NCBI RefSeq assembly: GCF_949987515.2
Contig: NC_082688.1
Coordinates: 76,016,731-76,080,730 of the forward strand
Reading direction: 5' to 3'
DNA from: Delphinus delphis
Lineage: Eukaryota; Chordata; Mammalia; Artiodactyla; Delphinidae
DNA length: 64,000 nt
The number at the start of each line of letters is the position of its first letter. Position 1 is the first letter of the stretch. Shown here piece after piece: positions 12,360 through 23,570 of the stretch. Below the pieces are notes generated by a model. That model had not been told where the DNA came from. It did not search any database and was given only the letters and a program-made list of their open reading frames with translations. The translations under genes were made by a program, and so were the position numbers.

Positions 12360-13124
12360 GGTTTAGATTTGGAAAGCAATACATATAATCATATTAACCA
12401 TACTAACAAACTAAAAAATAAAATTATATGATCATTTCATTACACAAAGAAAAAAGCATTTGACAAAATCCAACACCTATTCCTGATTAAAAACAAAACA
12501 AAACAAAACTTCAAGCAAGCTGCAATAGAAGGTAATTTCTACAACTGATGCAAGACACTACAATAACCTACATAACATTATACTTAATGGTGAAAGACAG
12601 CTTTCCCCTTAACCTAAGGAAAAAGCAAGGATGTTAATTCCCACCACTTCCATTCAACATTGTAGTGCAAGTTCGATCTAGCCAGTTCAATAATGCAAGG
12701 CATAAAGACATCCAAATTGGAAAGGAGAAAGTAAAACTATCTTTATTTGCAGATAACATGATTGTCTATGTAAAAAGTCCATTGGACCCACACAAAAAGT
12801 ACTAGAACTGCTTAATGTGTCAGTTTAACAAGGTTATAGAATGCGAGAACTACATATAAACATTCATTGTAATTCTATATCCTAGCAACAAAACGCTAGG
12901 CACTGAAATTTACAAAAAAACCCTTCAATACACGAAATTACATGAAATAAAGATAAAATTACTTTGAAATTATGTGAAATACATGGGAATAAATCTTGAA
13001 CAAAAGATGTATAATATCTGAAAACTGCAAAAATTGCTGAGAGAAATTAAAGAGGACCTAAATAAATGTAGACATATATAGTTTTCATGGGTCAGAAACA
13101 TTATTATTAAGAAATTAATTGCCT
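12360..13124 (+). mobile_element. Outer old L1M, 5' part (before nested insertion)
   Basis: Diverged ORF2 sequence around the reverse transcriptase domain ('gcatttgacaaaatccaacacc', then the 'tttgcagataacatgat' segment in place of the FADD-coding stretch). It breaks at 13124 inside the ORF2 3' half and resumes at 18351, so this is the left arm of one element that a younger L1 split. Bases 13109-13124 are the left target-site duplication of that insertion. Confidence 0.85.
13109..13124 (+). repeat. Left target-site duplication of the nested L1
   Basis: The 16 bases aagaaattaattgcct recur at 18351-18366 as aagaaatcaattgcct (one mismatch), exactly flanking the L1 at 13125-18350. The site reads TT/AAGA, close to the L1 endonuclease preference TT/AAAA. 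Confidence 0.92.
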
Positions 13125-13530
13125 TAATGGGTGGAGTCAAGATGGCAGTGTGCGAAGACGTGGAGATAGTGGTTCTCCACAACTAAGGAGCCTGCTGGCT
13201 GCTGGTAGGGGACTCTGATGTCCAAGGAGACAGGAGGAACCCCAAAGTGAACCAGCAGCTTGCGGAATCTTGGTTCATGAGCCCGGAATCAGGCCAAAGC
13301 TCCTGCAGTGGGAGCTCCAAGTCCGAACCACTGGATTAACAGAGAACCTCAGACCCCAGGGAATATTTATCAGAGTGAGGTGTCACAGAGTTCCTCATCT
13401 CAGCACCAAGACCCACCTCTACCTAATAGCCTACAAACTCCAGTGTTGGAAGCTTCAGGCCAAACAATCAATAAGACATAACATAATCCCACTCATTAAA
13501 AAAAAAAAAAAAAAAAGGCAGCAAAAAAAT

Positions 13531-13932
13531 ATGTCACAGATGAAGGAGGAAGGTAAAAACGTACAAGAGCAAATAAATGAAGAGGAAATAGGCAATCTAA
13601 CTGAAAAAGAATTCAGAGTAATGATAGTAAAGATGATCCAGAATTTCGGAAACAGAATGGAGGCATGGATTGAGAAAATACAAGAAATATTTAACAAAGA
13701 TCTAGAAGAACTAAAGAACAAACAAACAGAGATGAACAACATAATAACTGAAATGAAAAACACACAAAAAGGAATCAGTAACAGAATAACTGAGGCAGAA
13801 GAACAAATAAGTGATCTGGAAGACAAAATGGTGGAAATAACTGCCGAGGACCAGAATAGAGAAAAAAGGATGAAAACAATTGAAGATAATCTCAGAGACC
13901 TCTGGAACAACACTAAATGCAACAATATTTGA
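13531..13932 (+). pseudogene. L1 ORF1p N-terminal coiled-coil half (broken)
   Basis: From ATG at 13531 the frame codes about 134 residues rich in Glu, Lys, Asn and Gln with heptad spacing: NLTEKEFR near residue 28, then a long coiled coil including 'RITEAEEQISDLEDKM'. That is the N-terminal and coiled-coil region of the L1 RNA-binding chaperone ORF1p. The RRM and C-terminal domain that should follow (roughly 170 or more residues) are missing; the next recognisable sequence is already ORF2 endonuclease. The frame is open upstream to 13270 but that part is 5' UTR with a poly-A run. A truncated, non-functional remnant. Confidence 0.85.
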
Positions 13933-14098
13933 ATTATGATTGAATTATGATTGAATTATTGATACAAAAACAAGACCCATATATGTGCTGTCTACAAGAG
14001 ACCCACTTCAGACCTAGGGACACATACAGACTGAAAGTGAGGGGATGGAAAAAGATATTCCATGCAAATGGAAATCAAAAGAAAGCTGGAGTAGCAAT

Positions 14099-14250
14099 AC
14101 ATTTATCAGATAAAATAGACTTTAAATACATTTATCAGATAAAATAGACTTTAAAATAAAGACTGTTACAAGAGATAAGGAGTAGCAATACATTTATCAG
14201 ATAAAATAGACTTTAAAATAAAGACTGTTACAAGAGATAAGGAGGGACAC
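14099..14250 (+). repeat. Nested 29-bp and 62-bp tandem duplications in L1 ORF2
   Basis: The phrase acatttatcagataaaatag starts at 14099, 14128 and 14190. The first step is a 29-bp duplication, the second a 62-bp duplication that also repeats 'actgttacaagagataagg'. Copies are essentially identical. Neither period is a multiple of three, so the endonuclease frame is broken here. Confidence 0.93.
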
Positions 14251-17200
14251 TACATAATGATCGAAGGATCAATCCAAGAAGAAGATATAACAATTATAAA
14301 TGTTTATGCACCCAACATAGGAGCACCTCAATACATAAAGCAAATGCTAACAACCATGAAAGGAGAGATCGACAGTAACACAATAGTTGGGGACTTGAAC
14401 ACTCTACTTTTACCAATGGACAGATCATCCAAAATGAAAATAAATAAGGAAACACAGCTTTAAATGATACAATAGACCAGATAGATCTAATTGATATTTA
14501 TAGAACATTCCACTCAAAAGTGGCAGAATACACTTTCTTGTCAAGTGCACACGCAGTATTCTCCAGGATAGATCACATCTTGGGTCACAAATCAAGCCTC
14601 GGAAAATTTAAGAAAATTGAAATTGTATCAAACATCTTTTCTGACCACACACTATGAGACTGGAAATCAATTACAGGAAAAAAACTGTAAAAAACACAAA
14701 TACATGGAGGTGAAACAGTGTGCTACTAAATAACCAAGAGATCACTGAAGAAATGAAAGAAGAAATCAAAAAATACACAGAAACAAATGACAATGAAAAC
14801 ACAATGACCCAAAACCTATGGGACGCAGCAAAAGCAGTTCTAAGAGGGAAGTTTATAGTAATACAATCTCACCTCAAGAAACGAAAAATCTCAAACAATC
14901 TAACCCGACACTTAAAACAACAAGGGAAAGAACAAAGAAAACCCGAAGTCAGTAGAAGGAAAGAAATAATAAAGATCAGAGCAGAAATACATGAATTAGA
15001 AATGAAGAAAACAATAGCAAAGATAAATAAAACTAAACACTGGTTCTTTGAGAAGATAACAAAATTGATAAACCCTTAGCTAGACTAATCAAGAAAAAAA
15101 GGGAGAGGATGCAAATCAATAAAATTAGAAACGAAAAAGGAGACTTCACAACTGATACTGCAGAAATACAAAGGATAATAAGAGACTACTACAAACAACT
15201 ATATGCCAATAAAATGGACAATCACGAAGAAATGGACAAATTCTTGGAAAGGTACATTTTCCAAGACTGAACCAGGAAGAATTAGGAAATATAAATACAC
15301 TTATCACACTCAATGAAAATGAAACTGTAATTAAAAATCTTCCAACAAACAAAAGTCCAGGAGCAGACAGTTTCACAGGCGAATTCTATCAAACATTTAG
15401 AGAAGAGCTAACACCGATCCTTCTCAGACTCTTCCAAAAAACTGCAGAGGGAGAAACACTACCAAACTCATTCTACAAAGCCACCATCACCCTGATACCA
15501 AAACCAGGAAAAGATATCACACACACACAAAAAAATTATAGACCAATATCACTGATGAACATAGATACAAACATCCTGAACAAAATACTAGCAAACAGAA
15601 TCCAAAAGCACATTAAAAGGATCATACACCATGATCAAGTGGGATTTATCCCAGGAATGCAAGGATTCTTCAATATATGCAAATCAATCAATATGATACA
15701 CCACCTTAGCAAATTAAGGAATAAAAACCACACGATCATCTCACTAGACGCAGAAAAAGCTTTTGACGAAATTCAACACCCATTTATGATAAAAATTCTC
15801 CAGAAAATGGGCACAGAGGAATCTACCTCAACATAATAAAGGCCATATAAGACAAACCCACAGCAAGCATCATACGTAATGGTGAAAAACTGAAAAAATT
15901 TCCTCTAGGATCAGGAACAAGATAAGGATGTCCACTCTCACCACTCTTACTCAACATAGCTTGGAAGTCATAGCCAGAGCAATCAGAGAAAAAAAGAAAT
16001 AAAAGGAATACAAATTGGAAAAGAAGAAGTAAAACTGTCACAGTTTGCCGATGACATGACACTATATGTAGAAAATCCTAAAGATACCACCAGAAAACTA
16101 TTAGAGCTAATCAATGAATTTGGTAAGGTTGCAGAATACAAAATTAATGCACAGAAATCTCTGGCATTCCTATACACCAGCAATGAAAAATCAGAAAGAG
16201 AAATGAAGGAAATACTCCTATTTACCATTGCAACAAAAAGAATAAAATACCTAGGAATAAACCTGCCTAAGGAGGCAAAAGACTTGCACTCAGAAAACTA
16301 TAAAACACTGATGAAAGAAATCAAAGATGACACAGACAGATGGAGAAACATACAGTGTTCTTGGATTGAAAGAACCAAAACTGTGAAAATGACTATACTA
16401 CCCAAAGCAATCTACAGATTCAATGCAATCCCTATTAAACTACCAATGGCATTCTTCACAGAATTAGAACAAAAATTTTTACAATTTGTATGGGAACAAA
16501 AAAGACCCCAAATAGCCAAAGCAATCTTGAGAAAGAAAAACGGAGTTGGAGGAGTCAGGCTCCCTGACTTCAAACTATAGGACAAAGCTACAGTAATCAA
16601 GACAGTATGGTACTGGCACAAAAACAGAAATATAGATCAATGGTACAGGATAGAATGCCCAGAGATAAACCCACGCACATATGGTCACCTAATTTATGAC
16701 AAAGGAGGCAAAAACATACAATGGAGAAAAGACAGCCTCTCCAGTAAGTGGTGCTGGGAAAACTGGACAGCTACCTGTAAAAGAATGAAATTAGAACACT
16801 ACCTAACACCACACACAGAAATAAACTCAAAATGGATTAAAGACTTAAATGTAAGACCAGACACTATAAAACTCTTAAAGGAAAACATAGGAAAAACACA
16901 CTTTGACATAAGCCACAGCAAGATTTCTTTTTTTTGACCCACCTCTTAAATTAATGGAAATAAAACCAAAAATAAACAAATGGGACTTAATTAAACTTAA
17001 AAGCTTTTGCAAAGCAAAGGAAACCATAAACAAGACAAAAAGACAACCCTCAGAATGGGAGAAAATATTTGCAAATGAAACTACAGAAAAAGGATTAATC
17101 TCCAAAATATACAAACAGCTCATGGAGCTCAATATCAAAAAACAAACAATCCAGTTAATAAATGGGTGGAAGACCTAAATAGACATTTCACCAAGGAAGA

Positions 17201-17282
17201 CATACAGGTGGCCAAGAGGCACATGAAAAGATGCTCAACATCACTAATTATTAGAGAAATGCAATTCAAAACTACAATGAGG

Positions 17283-17493
17283 GCTTCCCTGGTGGCGCAA
17301 TGGTTGAGAGTCCGCCTGCCGATGCAGGGGACACGGGTTCGTGCCCTGGTCCGGGAAGATCCCACATGCTGCAGAGCAGCTGGGCCCATAAGCCATGGCC
17401 GCTGAGCCTGGGCGTCCGGAGCCTGTGCTCCACAACGGGAGAGGTCACAACAGTGAGAGGCCCACGTACAGCAAAAACAAAACAAAACAAAAC
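17283..17493 (+). mobile_element. CHR-2-like SINE inside the L1
   Basis: A short tRNA-derived SINE: head 'gcttccctggtggcgca' with the Pol III A-box region, 'gggttcgtgccctgg' as B box, body 'ctgagcctgggcgtccgg' and a (CAAAA)n-type tail. Flanking repeats aaactacaatgagg (17269-17282) and aaactataatgagg (17494-17507) are a 14-bp target-site duplication with one mismatch made from L1 sequence. It is therefore younger than the host L1. Confidence 0.96.
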
Positions 17494-18350
17494 AAACTAT
17501 AATGAGGTGTCACCTCATGCCAGTCAGAATGGGCATTATCAAAAAATCTAGAAACAATAAATTCTGGAAAGGGTGTGGTGAAAAGGGAACCCTCCTGCAC
17601 TGTTAGTGGGAATGTAAATTGACACAACCACTATGGAAAACAGTATGGAGATTCCTTATAAAACTAAAAATACATCTACCATATGACCCAGCAATCCCAC
17701 TACTGGGCATATACCCTGAGAAAACCATAATTCAAAAAGAGACATGTACCACAATGTTCATTGCAGCACTATTTATAATAGCCAGGACATGGAACCAACC
17801 TAAATGTCCATTGACAGATGAATGGATAAAGAAGATGTGGCACATATATACAATGGGATATTACTCAGCCATAAAAAGAAATGAAGCTGAGTTATTTTTA
17901 GTGATGTGGATGGACCCAGAGTCTGTCATACAGAGTGAAGTAAGTCAGAAAGAGAAAAACAAATACTGTATGCTAACACATATATATGGAATCAAAAAAA
18001 AAAAACTGGTACTAATGAACCTAGTTGCAGGGCAGGAATAAAGAGATAGACATAGAAAATGGACTTGAGCACATGGGGTGAGAGGGCGAAGGTGGGGTGA
18101 AGTGAGAGCAGCATCAACATACATACACTACCAAATGTAAAATAGTTGGGTGGTGGGAAGCAGCAGCATAGCACAGGGAGATCAGCTCAGTGGTCTGCAA
18201 CCACCTAGAGGGGTGGGATAGGGAGGATGGGAGGGAGGCTCAAGAGGGAGGGGATATGGGGACATGTGTATGCATATGGCTGATTTTCTTTGTTGCAACA
18301 GACACTAACAGTATTGTGAAGTAATTATACTCCAATAAAGATCCAAAAAA

Positions 18351-19365
18351 AAGAAATCAATTGCCTCTAAATTAATATTTACATTTAATGCAGTCACAAC
18401 TTCAGCAGAATCTTTTCATAGAAATTAGAATCTGATTCTAAAATTCACATGGAAATGCCAAGAACCTAGGATAGCCCCTCCAAAATTTTTGAAAATTAAG
18501 AAGAAATTTGCAGGATTAATATCATCTTTTTAAAAGACTTTTTAAGAAGCTACATTTATCAAGTTATTGAGTATGGTTTGGTGTCAGACAACTAGATCAA
18601 TGGAACAAAGTAGAGTCCAGAAACATGTGGGTACAGAGCCACATATAGATGGGTAATTGATTTTCAAAAAAGGTACAAAGACAATTCAGTGAAGAAAGGA
18701 TAGTCTTTTCAGAAACTGGTGTTGGAAGAAATGGATATCTGTTTATAAACAGATCAAGAAGGAAAATAATTTTAACTTCTGTTTCACACCACATAATATA
18801 GAAAATTCACTCAAGGATCATAGACCTAAAACTAGAAAGCCTCTTGAAGAGAACATGAGAAAATCTTTATGTCTTTGGGTTAGGTGAAGATTTCTTGAAT
18901 ACTACACCAAAAACATGATCCATTTTTTAAAAATTGATAAACTAGATTTATTCAAAATGTAAAACTTTTTGCATTGTGAATGATGCTGTTAAGAGAATGG
19001 AAAACAATGCCACAAATAAGGGAATATTTTTTAATTATATAAAGGACTTGTAACTAGAATATGTAAAGAAATCTGAAACTCAATCATAAGAAAAAAAAAT
19101 TCAACTAACAGGAAAAAAGAAATGGGCAAAAGATGTGAATTGACACTTCACCAAAGAAGCTAGATGGATGGCAAATCAGCACATGAAATGATGCTCATCA
19201 TTAGTCCTTAGATAAAGGCAAATTAAAACTACCACAGGATATCACTACACACCTGTTAGATTAGGTAAACTTAAAAAGGCTGGCCATCCCTCCCAAGTGT
19301 TAGCAAGTGTATGGAGAAACCCAGATTCTTATACAATGCTGATAGGAATGTAAAATGGTATTATC
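18351..19365 (+). mobile_element. Outer old L1M, middle part (after nested insertion)
   Basis: The outer element resumes within ORF2 exactly where it stopped at 13124: 'gcagtcacaacttcagcagaa', 'ctagatcaatggaacaaagtag', then the ORF2 C-terminal region up to 'aggaatgtaaaatggt'. The first 16 bases (18351-18366) are the right target-site duplication. The coding sequence is full of stops. It is interrupted again at about 19366 by an antisense L1 piece. Confidence 0.85.
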
Positions 19366-19680
19366 ATTTTATTCTTTTTTTTTTTTGTTTACAGCTTTCT
19401 GAGGTATAATTCACAAATAAAATTGTAAGATATTCACAGTGTACAATGTGATGATTTGATTTACACATACATTGTGAAAGGATTTACCCCATCAAATTCC
19501 TTAATACCATCTATCACCTCACATATTTAGTTTTTTGTGTGTGAGAACTTTTAAGTTCTAGCTCTTAGAAAATGAGACCTCAAACCTTGTTCATTTTATA
19601 AGTTTGTACCCTTTTACCAACCTCTTCCTATTTCCCCCACCTTCCAGCTCTTGACAACTGGTGAATAGTTTGAAGTTTCT
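19366..19680 (-). mobile_element. Antisense L1MA 3' UTR fragment
   Basis: A T-rich start, then 'tgaggtataattcacaaataa', 'gtgatgatttgatttacac', 'catctatcacctcacata' and 'gtgagaacttttaagttcta': the reverse complement of an L1MA-type 3' UTR. The same family's plus-strand 3' UTR is visible at 12050-12200. It sits inside the outer L1M, which picks up again at 'gaagtttcttaaaaaata'. Ends are approximate. Confidence 0.75.
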
Positions 19681-20279
19681 TAAAAAATATTATACTTTGA
19701 AAGTATATTAAATATATACCAACCACCTATTCATTCAATTTCTAGGTATTCCTTCACAGGAAACAAAACACATGTCCATGCAGAAACTTGTACACAGCTG
19801 TTCAAAGCAGCTTTTGTGGTATTAGCCAACAGCTGGAAACTACTTAAATGTCTATCAACAAATGAATAGATAAACAGTGTTATATCCATATAATGGATTC
19901 TACTCTGCAATAAAAAGGAATAAACTATTGCTACCAGAACACATTGATAAATCACAAATAATTATGTTGAATGAAAGAAGTCAGACTCCCCCACCCTAAA
20001 AAAAGTAGAAACTATTTGAATTCATTTATATAAAATTCTAGAAAATAAAAATTCAAACTAATTACGGTTAAAGAAAGCAGGTCCGTGTTTGGTGATGGGG
20101 AGAAGAAAGAAATTTAAAAGACATACAAGAAAACTTTTGAGGGTGTTGGATACGTTCATTTTCTTGACTGTGGTGATGGTGGCATGAGTGTAAACATATT
20201 TTAAAATATACAACAAAGTACAATTTAAATGTGTGCAGATTATATGTAAATTATACTTCAATAACACTTATTTAAAAAA
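19681..20279 (+). mobile_element. Outer old L1M, 3' end
   Basis: Final ORF2 segment ('ccacctattcattcaatttctagg', 'ctctgcaataaaaaggaataaa') and 3' UTR ('gtgtttggtgatggggag', 'tgtggtgatggtggcatgag', 'attatatgtaaattatactt'), closing with an A run at 20274-20279. This completes the element that starts at 12360. Confidence 0.83.
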
Positions 20280-20307
20280 CAGATGGGATGTAAGTATAAA
20301 GTTTCAT

Positions 20308-20674
20308 CTGGGACTTCCCTGGTAGTGCAGTGGTTAGGAATCTGCCTGCCAATGCAGGGGACACAGGTTCAAGCCCTGGTCCGGAAGAATCCCACATGCC
20401 GCAGAGCAGATGGGCCCGTGCACCACAACTACTGAACCTGGGCTCTAGAGCCCGTGTGCCATAACTCACGTGAGGCCCACGTGCCTGGAGCCCATGCTTC
20501 ACAACAAGAGAAGCCACTGCAATGAGAAGCCTGAGCACCACAACGAAGAGTAGCCCCCACTCGCCACAACTAGAGTAAGCCCATGTGCAGTAACGAAGAC
20601 CCAACGCAGCCAATAAAAAAAAAATATATGTATATATATATATATATATATGAAATAAATAAATAAATCTAAAA
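20308..20674 (+). mobile_element. CHR-1-like long SINE
   Basis: Head 'gacttccctggtagtgcagt', B-box region 'aggttcaagccctgg', an extended body with 'ccacaactactgaacc', 'gtagcccccactcgccac' and 'cgaagacccaacgcagcc', then a tail of A, (TA)n and (AAAT)n. The 10-bp duplication aaagtttcat (20298-20307 and 20675-20684) marks its ends. The longer 3' body separates it from the six short copies. Confidence 0.95.
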
Positions 20675-20684
20675 AAAGTTTCAT

Positions 20685-22182
20685 GACAATCTCTTTGAAG
20701 ATAAATCTCTTCTATTAGTAGTAATTTATATTAAAAAAAAAAAAGTGTCCCAAATCTGGTCAGGGGCAGAACTCTCTTGAGCAGAGAAACTCTCATCCTC
20801 TTCTAGGAAGAAATTTACAACACAGATAAAATGTTTAAGCAATTTCTAATAAACTTTAATAATAATAAGGTCTCTTCTGAAATTAAGTAGCCACTCATTG
20901 GCTATTAGTCAATGTTCTTTATCTGGTATTCTTTTTTCTTATATCCATATATTTAACTACTCAATTATTTTACTTTAAAAGTATCTTTTCCAAGCAAGAC
21001 TATTTTTCCAACTGGTCAGTTTAGTCCTCTCCCTTTGCACATTTTGAAATAAAACTGTGACATAGGGTCTTTACAAATTTGCCTATTTTTTTTCCTGTCT
21101 TTAAGTTGTGAATCATGTAAATAAAAATGATAAGGAGGGAAGGAGGTGGAGGGGAGAGGGAAGGAGAGGGAGGTTCAAGAGAACGGGAAAATGATGAGTG
21201 GAAATTGAATGAAATTTCGAGGAGAAAAAACTCCACAACTAAAAAATTAAAGTGTATGATTATGAATTAGATTTTGAAGTTAACGGTAAACTTGAAGAGT
21301 ATCTGAATAAGAGGATTACAGGGGTAAATTTATCAACATGCATAGAGTACTGTGTAGTATTATAATGTTGTATTCTGGTTAGGAGACTTCATTGTATTTA
21401 TAAAATTATTAGGTTAGATTCAAATAAGTCCTTCTCCCTTCTACCAAAAATGTATTTCTTCCTTTATATAAGACAGAATACAATTACCATAGTTCTGAGA
21501 AAACTTTAATAGTTTTATTAGCATGTGCTAATGTGAAATAAACTCACATGTGGCTTATTGCTGTTGCTGTTTCCACTTGAAATAATAGCTTACATTATTC
21601 TCATCCCATAGGAGGTTTCAGAATGGAAGATATCACCTTATGCCTTTACACTTAATCAGAACTCTGGTGTGTCAGGAGAAAAGGAAAACATGACCTTCTT
21701 GTCTTTAATGACCCAAAAGGAGTTATCCATTATATTAAATGCCATGACAACCCATAAACTATAAAGGATTTAAGGCAGAGACAATATATCATCTCAACTT
21801 TTCATACAAACTGATTAATAGTCCAGGTACCAAGCAAATACCAATGGAGAATAGTCTTGACACCTGTTTCAAGGGCTGATGAAAAATCTACACTGAATGG
21901 GAAGTTTAATCACTGATTTCCTATGGCACAGCCAGTTTCCTAATGAGACACATAATTATAAGTGAGAGGATTCATATCCTTGGCTAATACATAATTATAT
22001 CTGGAAGCATAACTGCTAAACTAGGAAACTGAATCATTTCAAGAGGATGCTTTTCACACACAAGACAGTCAGATATATATTTAACAAGGGGGACTCTTGG
22101 TTCCTATTTACAGATTTAAAATCATAGATACAATTTGGGAAATATCTAAAAGACCCAATAAAGGTATTTTGATACTTCATGT
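20685..22182. other. No recognised feature; unique AT-rich DNA
   Basis: 1.5 kb with no recognisable gene or dispersed repeat. A purine-rich stretch lies at about 21130-21200 (gaggaggt/gagagg units). No exon-like frame stands out. Confidence 0.45.
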
Positions 22183-22190
22183 AAGAATAA

Positions 22191-22408
22191 TTTTTTTTTT
22201 TTTTTTTTTTTTTTTTGTGGTATGCAGGCCTCTCACTGTTGTGGCCTCTCCCGTTGAGGGGCACAGGCTCCGGATGTGCAGGCTCAGCGGACACGACTCA
22301 CGGGCCCAGCCACTCCGCGGCATGTGGGATCTTGCCGGACCGGGGCACGAACCCGTGTCCCCTGCATCGGCAGGTGGACTCTCAACCACTGTGCCACCAG
22401 GGAAACCC
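22191..22408 (-). mobile_element. CHR-2-like SINE
   Basis: Antisense short CHR SINE with a 26-base poly(T) tract, which is its poly(A) tail. 'gggcacgaacccgtgtcccc' (B-box side) and 'tgtgccaccagggaaaccc' (A-box side) are clear. Flanked by the 8-bp duplication aagaataa (22183-22190 and 22409-22416). It abuts the poly(T) end of the L1 that begins at 22417. Confidence 0.95.
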
Positions 22409-22416
22409 AAGAATAA

Positions 22417-23570
22417 ATTTTTTTTAAAAATTTATTTTATATTGGAGTAGAGTTGATTAACAACGTTGTGTTAGTGTCAGGTGTACAGCAAAATGATTCA
22501 GTTATACATACACATGTATCTATTCTTTTTCAAATTCTTTTCCCATTTAGATTATTACAGAATATTTAGTTCCCTGTGCTATACAGTAGATCCTTGTTGG
22601 TTTTCTATTTTAAATATTAGAAATGTGTAGATGTCAATGTGTGTATGTCAATCCCAAACTCCCAATCTATTCCTCCCCACCACCATTCCTCCCTGGTAAC
22701 CATAAGTTGATCCTCTAAGTCTGAGAGTCTGTTTCTGTTTTGTAAATAAGTCCATTTGTATGCTTTTTTTTTTTTAGATTCCACATGTAAGTGATATCAT
22801 ATGGTATTTGTCTTTCTCTCTCTGACTAACTTCACTTAGCATGATAATCTTCAGGTCCATCCATGTTGCTGCGAATGGCATTATTTCATTCTTTTTAATG
22901 GCTGAGTAATCTTCCATTGTATATATGTACCACATCTTCTTTATCCATTCATCTGTTGATGGACATTTAGGTCTCCCATGTCTTGGTTACTGTAAATGGT
23001 GCTGCAATGAACACTGGGGTGCATGTATCCTTTCAAACCATGTTTTTCTCCAGATATATGCCCAGGAGTGGGATTGCTGGATCATATGGTAGCTCTATTT
23101 TTAGTTTTCTAAGGATCCTCCATATTGTTCTCCATAGTGGCTGTACCAATTTATATTCCGACCAACAGTGTAGGAGGGTTCCCTTTTCTCCACACCCTCT
23201 CCAGTATTTATTGTTTGCAGACTTTTTGATGATAGCCATTCTGACTGGTGTCAGATGATACCTCATTGTAGTTTTGATTTGCATTTCTCTGATAATAAGT
23301 GATATTGAGCATCTTTTCATGTGTCTCTTGGCCATCTGTTTGTTTTCTTTGGAGAAATGTCTATTTAGGTCTCCTGTCCATTTTTTAAGTTGCTTTTCTT
23401 TTTTTTTTTTTTTTGAGCCTCTTGATCTGTGCCTCTTTAGGTAGGTTTATTCCTAGGTATTTTATTCTTTTTGATTCGATGGTAAATGGGATTGTTTCTT
23501 TAATTTCTCTTTCCAATTTTTCATTATTAGTGTATAGAAATGCAACAGATTTCTGTGTATTAATTTTCAT
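22417..23570 (-). mobile_element. 5'-inverted L1, sense 3' segment
   Basis: Reverse complement of the L1 3' UTR and ORF2 C-terminal region: 'tattggagtagagttgatta', 'gtgtcaggtgtacagcaaaa', 'tggctgagtaatcttccatt' and 'caggagtgggattgctgga'. Near 23395-23440 the ORF2 sequence skips about 0.9 kb across a T-rich junction, an internal deletion. The segment ends at about 23570, where orientation flips to the inverted partner. Its 3' UTR is of the type common in artiodactyl L1 and differs from that of the L1s at 13,125 and 46,658. Confidence 0.92.

Larger units (their letters stand above)
13940..18040 (+). pseudogene. L1 ORF2p relic (endonuclease, RT, C-terminal domain)
   Basis: Pieces of ORF2 occur in order but in different frames. 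The endonuclease region is at 13947-14660, with 'QETHFRPRDTYRL', 'INVYAPN' and 'VGDLNT' in place of the usual VGDFNT. A linker is at 14720-15079. The reverse transcriptase region is at 15400-16580, with '[12 protein letters not shown]', 'SLDAEKAFD' and FADDM at about 16045-16060. The C-terminal region is at 16590-18040, including '[15 protein letters not shown]'. The N-terminal start is lost in the ORF1-ORF2 deletion. Tandem duplications at 14099-14250, several frameshifts, a T-run expansion at 16926-16935 and a SINE interrupt it. In an intact element ORF2p nicks DNA and reverse transcribes L1 RNA; this copy cannot. Confidence 0.92.
13125..18350 (+). mobile_element. Younger L1, 5' end to poly(A), with internal deletion
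   Basis: A 5.2-kb L1 that keeps its 5' start ('gggtggagtcaagatggcag'), a short 5' UTR of about 400 bp, the ORF1 N-terminal half, most of ORF2, a 3' UTR with AATAAA (18334-18339) and a short A tail. It lies in an older L1M and is bounded by a 16-bp duplication. The element is dead: an internal deletion near 13930 fuses ORF1 to the endonuclease region, ORF2 carries tandem duplications and frameshifts, and a CHR-2 SINE sits at 17283-17493. Its 3' UTR matches that of the minus-strand L1 at 46,658, so the two belong to one family. Without the SINE and its duplicated site the L1 is about 5.0 kb, against 6 kb or more for an intact copy. Confidence 0.95.

Noticed and set aside
13455..13925. 156-codon minus-strand open frame, Ser/Phe/Ile-rich with many hydrophobic stretches
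   Set aside because: It is the exact antisense of the L1 ORF1 coiled-coil coding region; Glu/Lys codons read backward give Phe/Leu/Ser. No independent support.
17283..17360. tRNA-like sequence with A and B boxes
   Set aside because: It is the tRNA-related head of a CHR SINE, not a tRNA gene; no cloverleaf closure or acceptor stem.
17135..17551. Several Arg/Pro/Ala-rich frames on both strands
   Set aside because: Translations of the GC-rich CHR-2 SINE body; near-identical peptides recur at every CHR SINE in the window.
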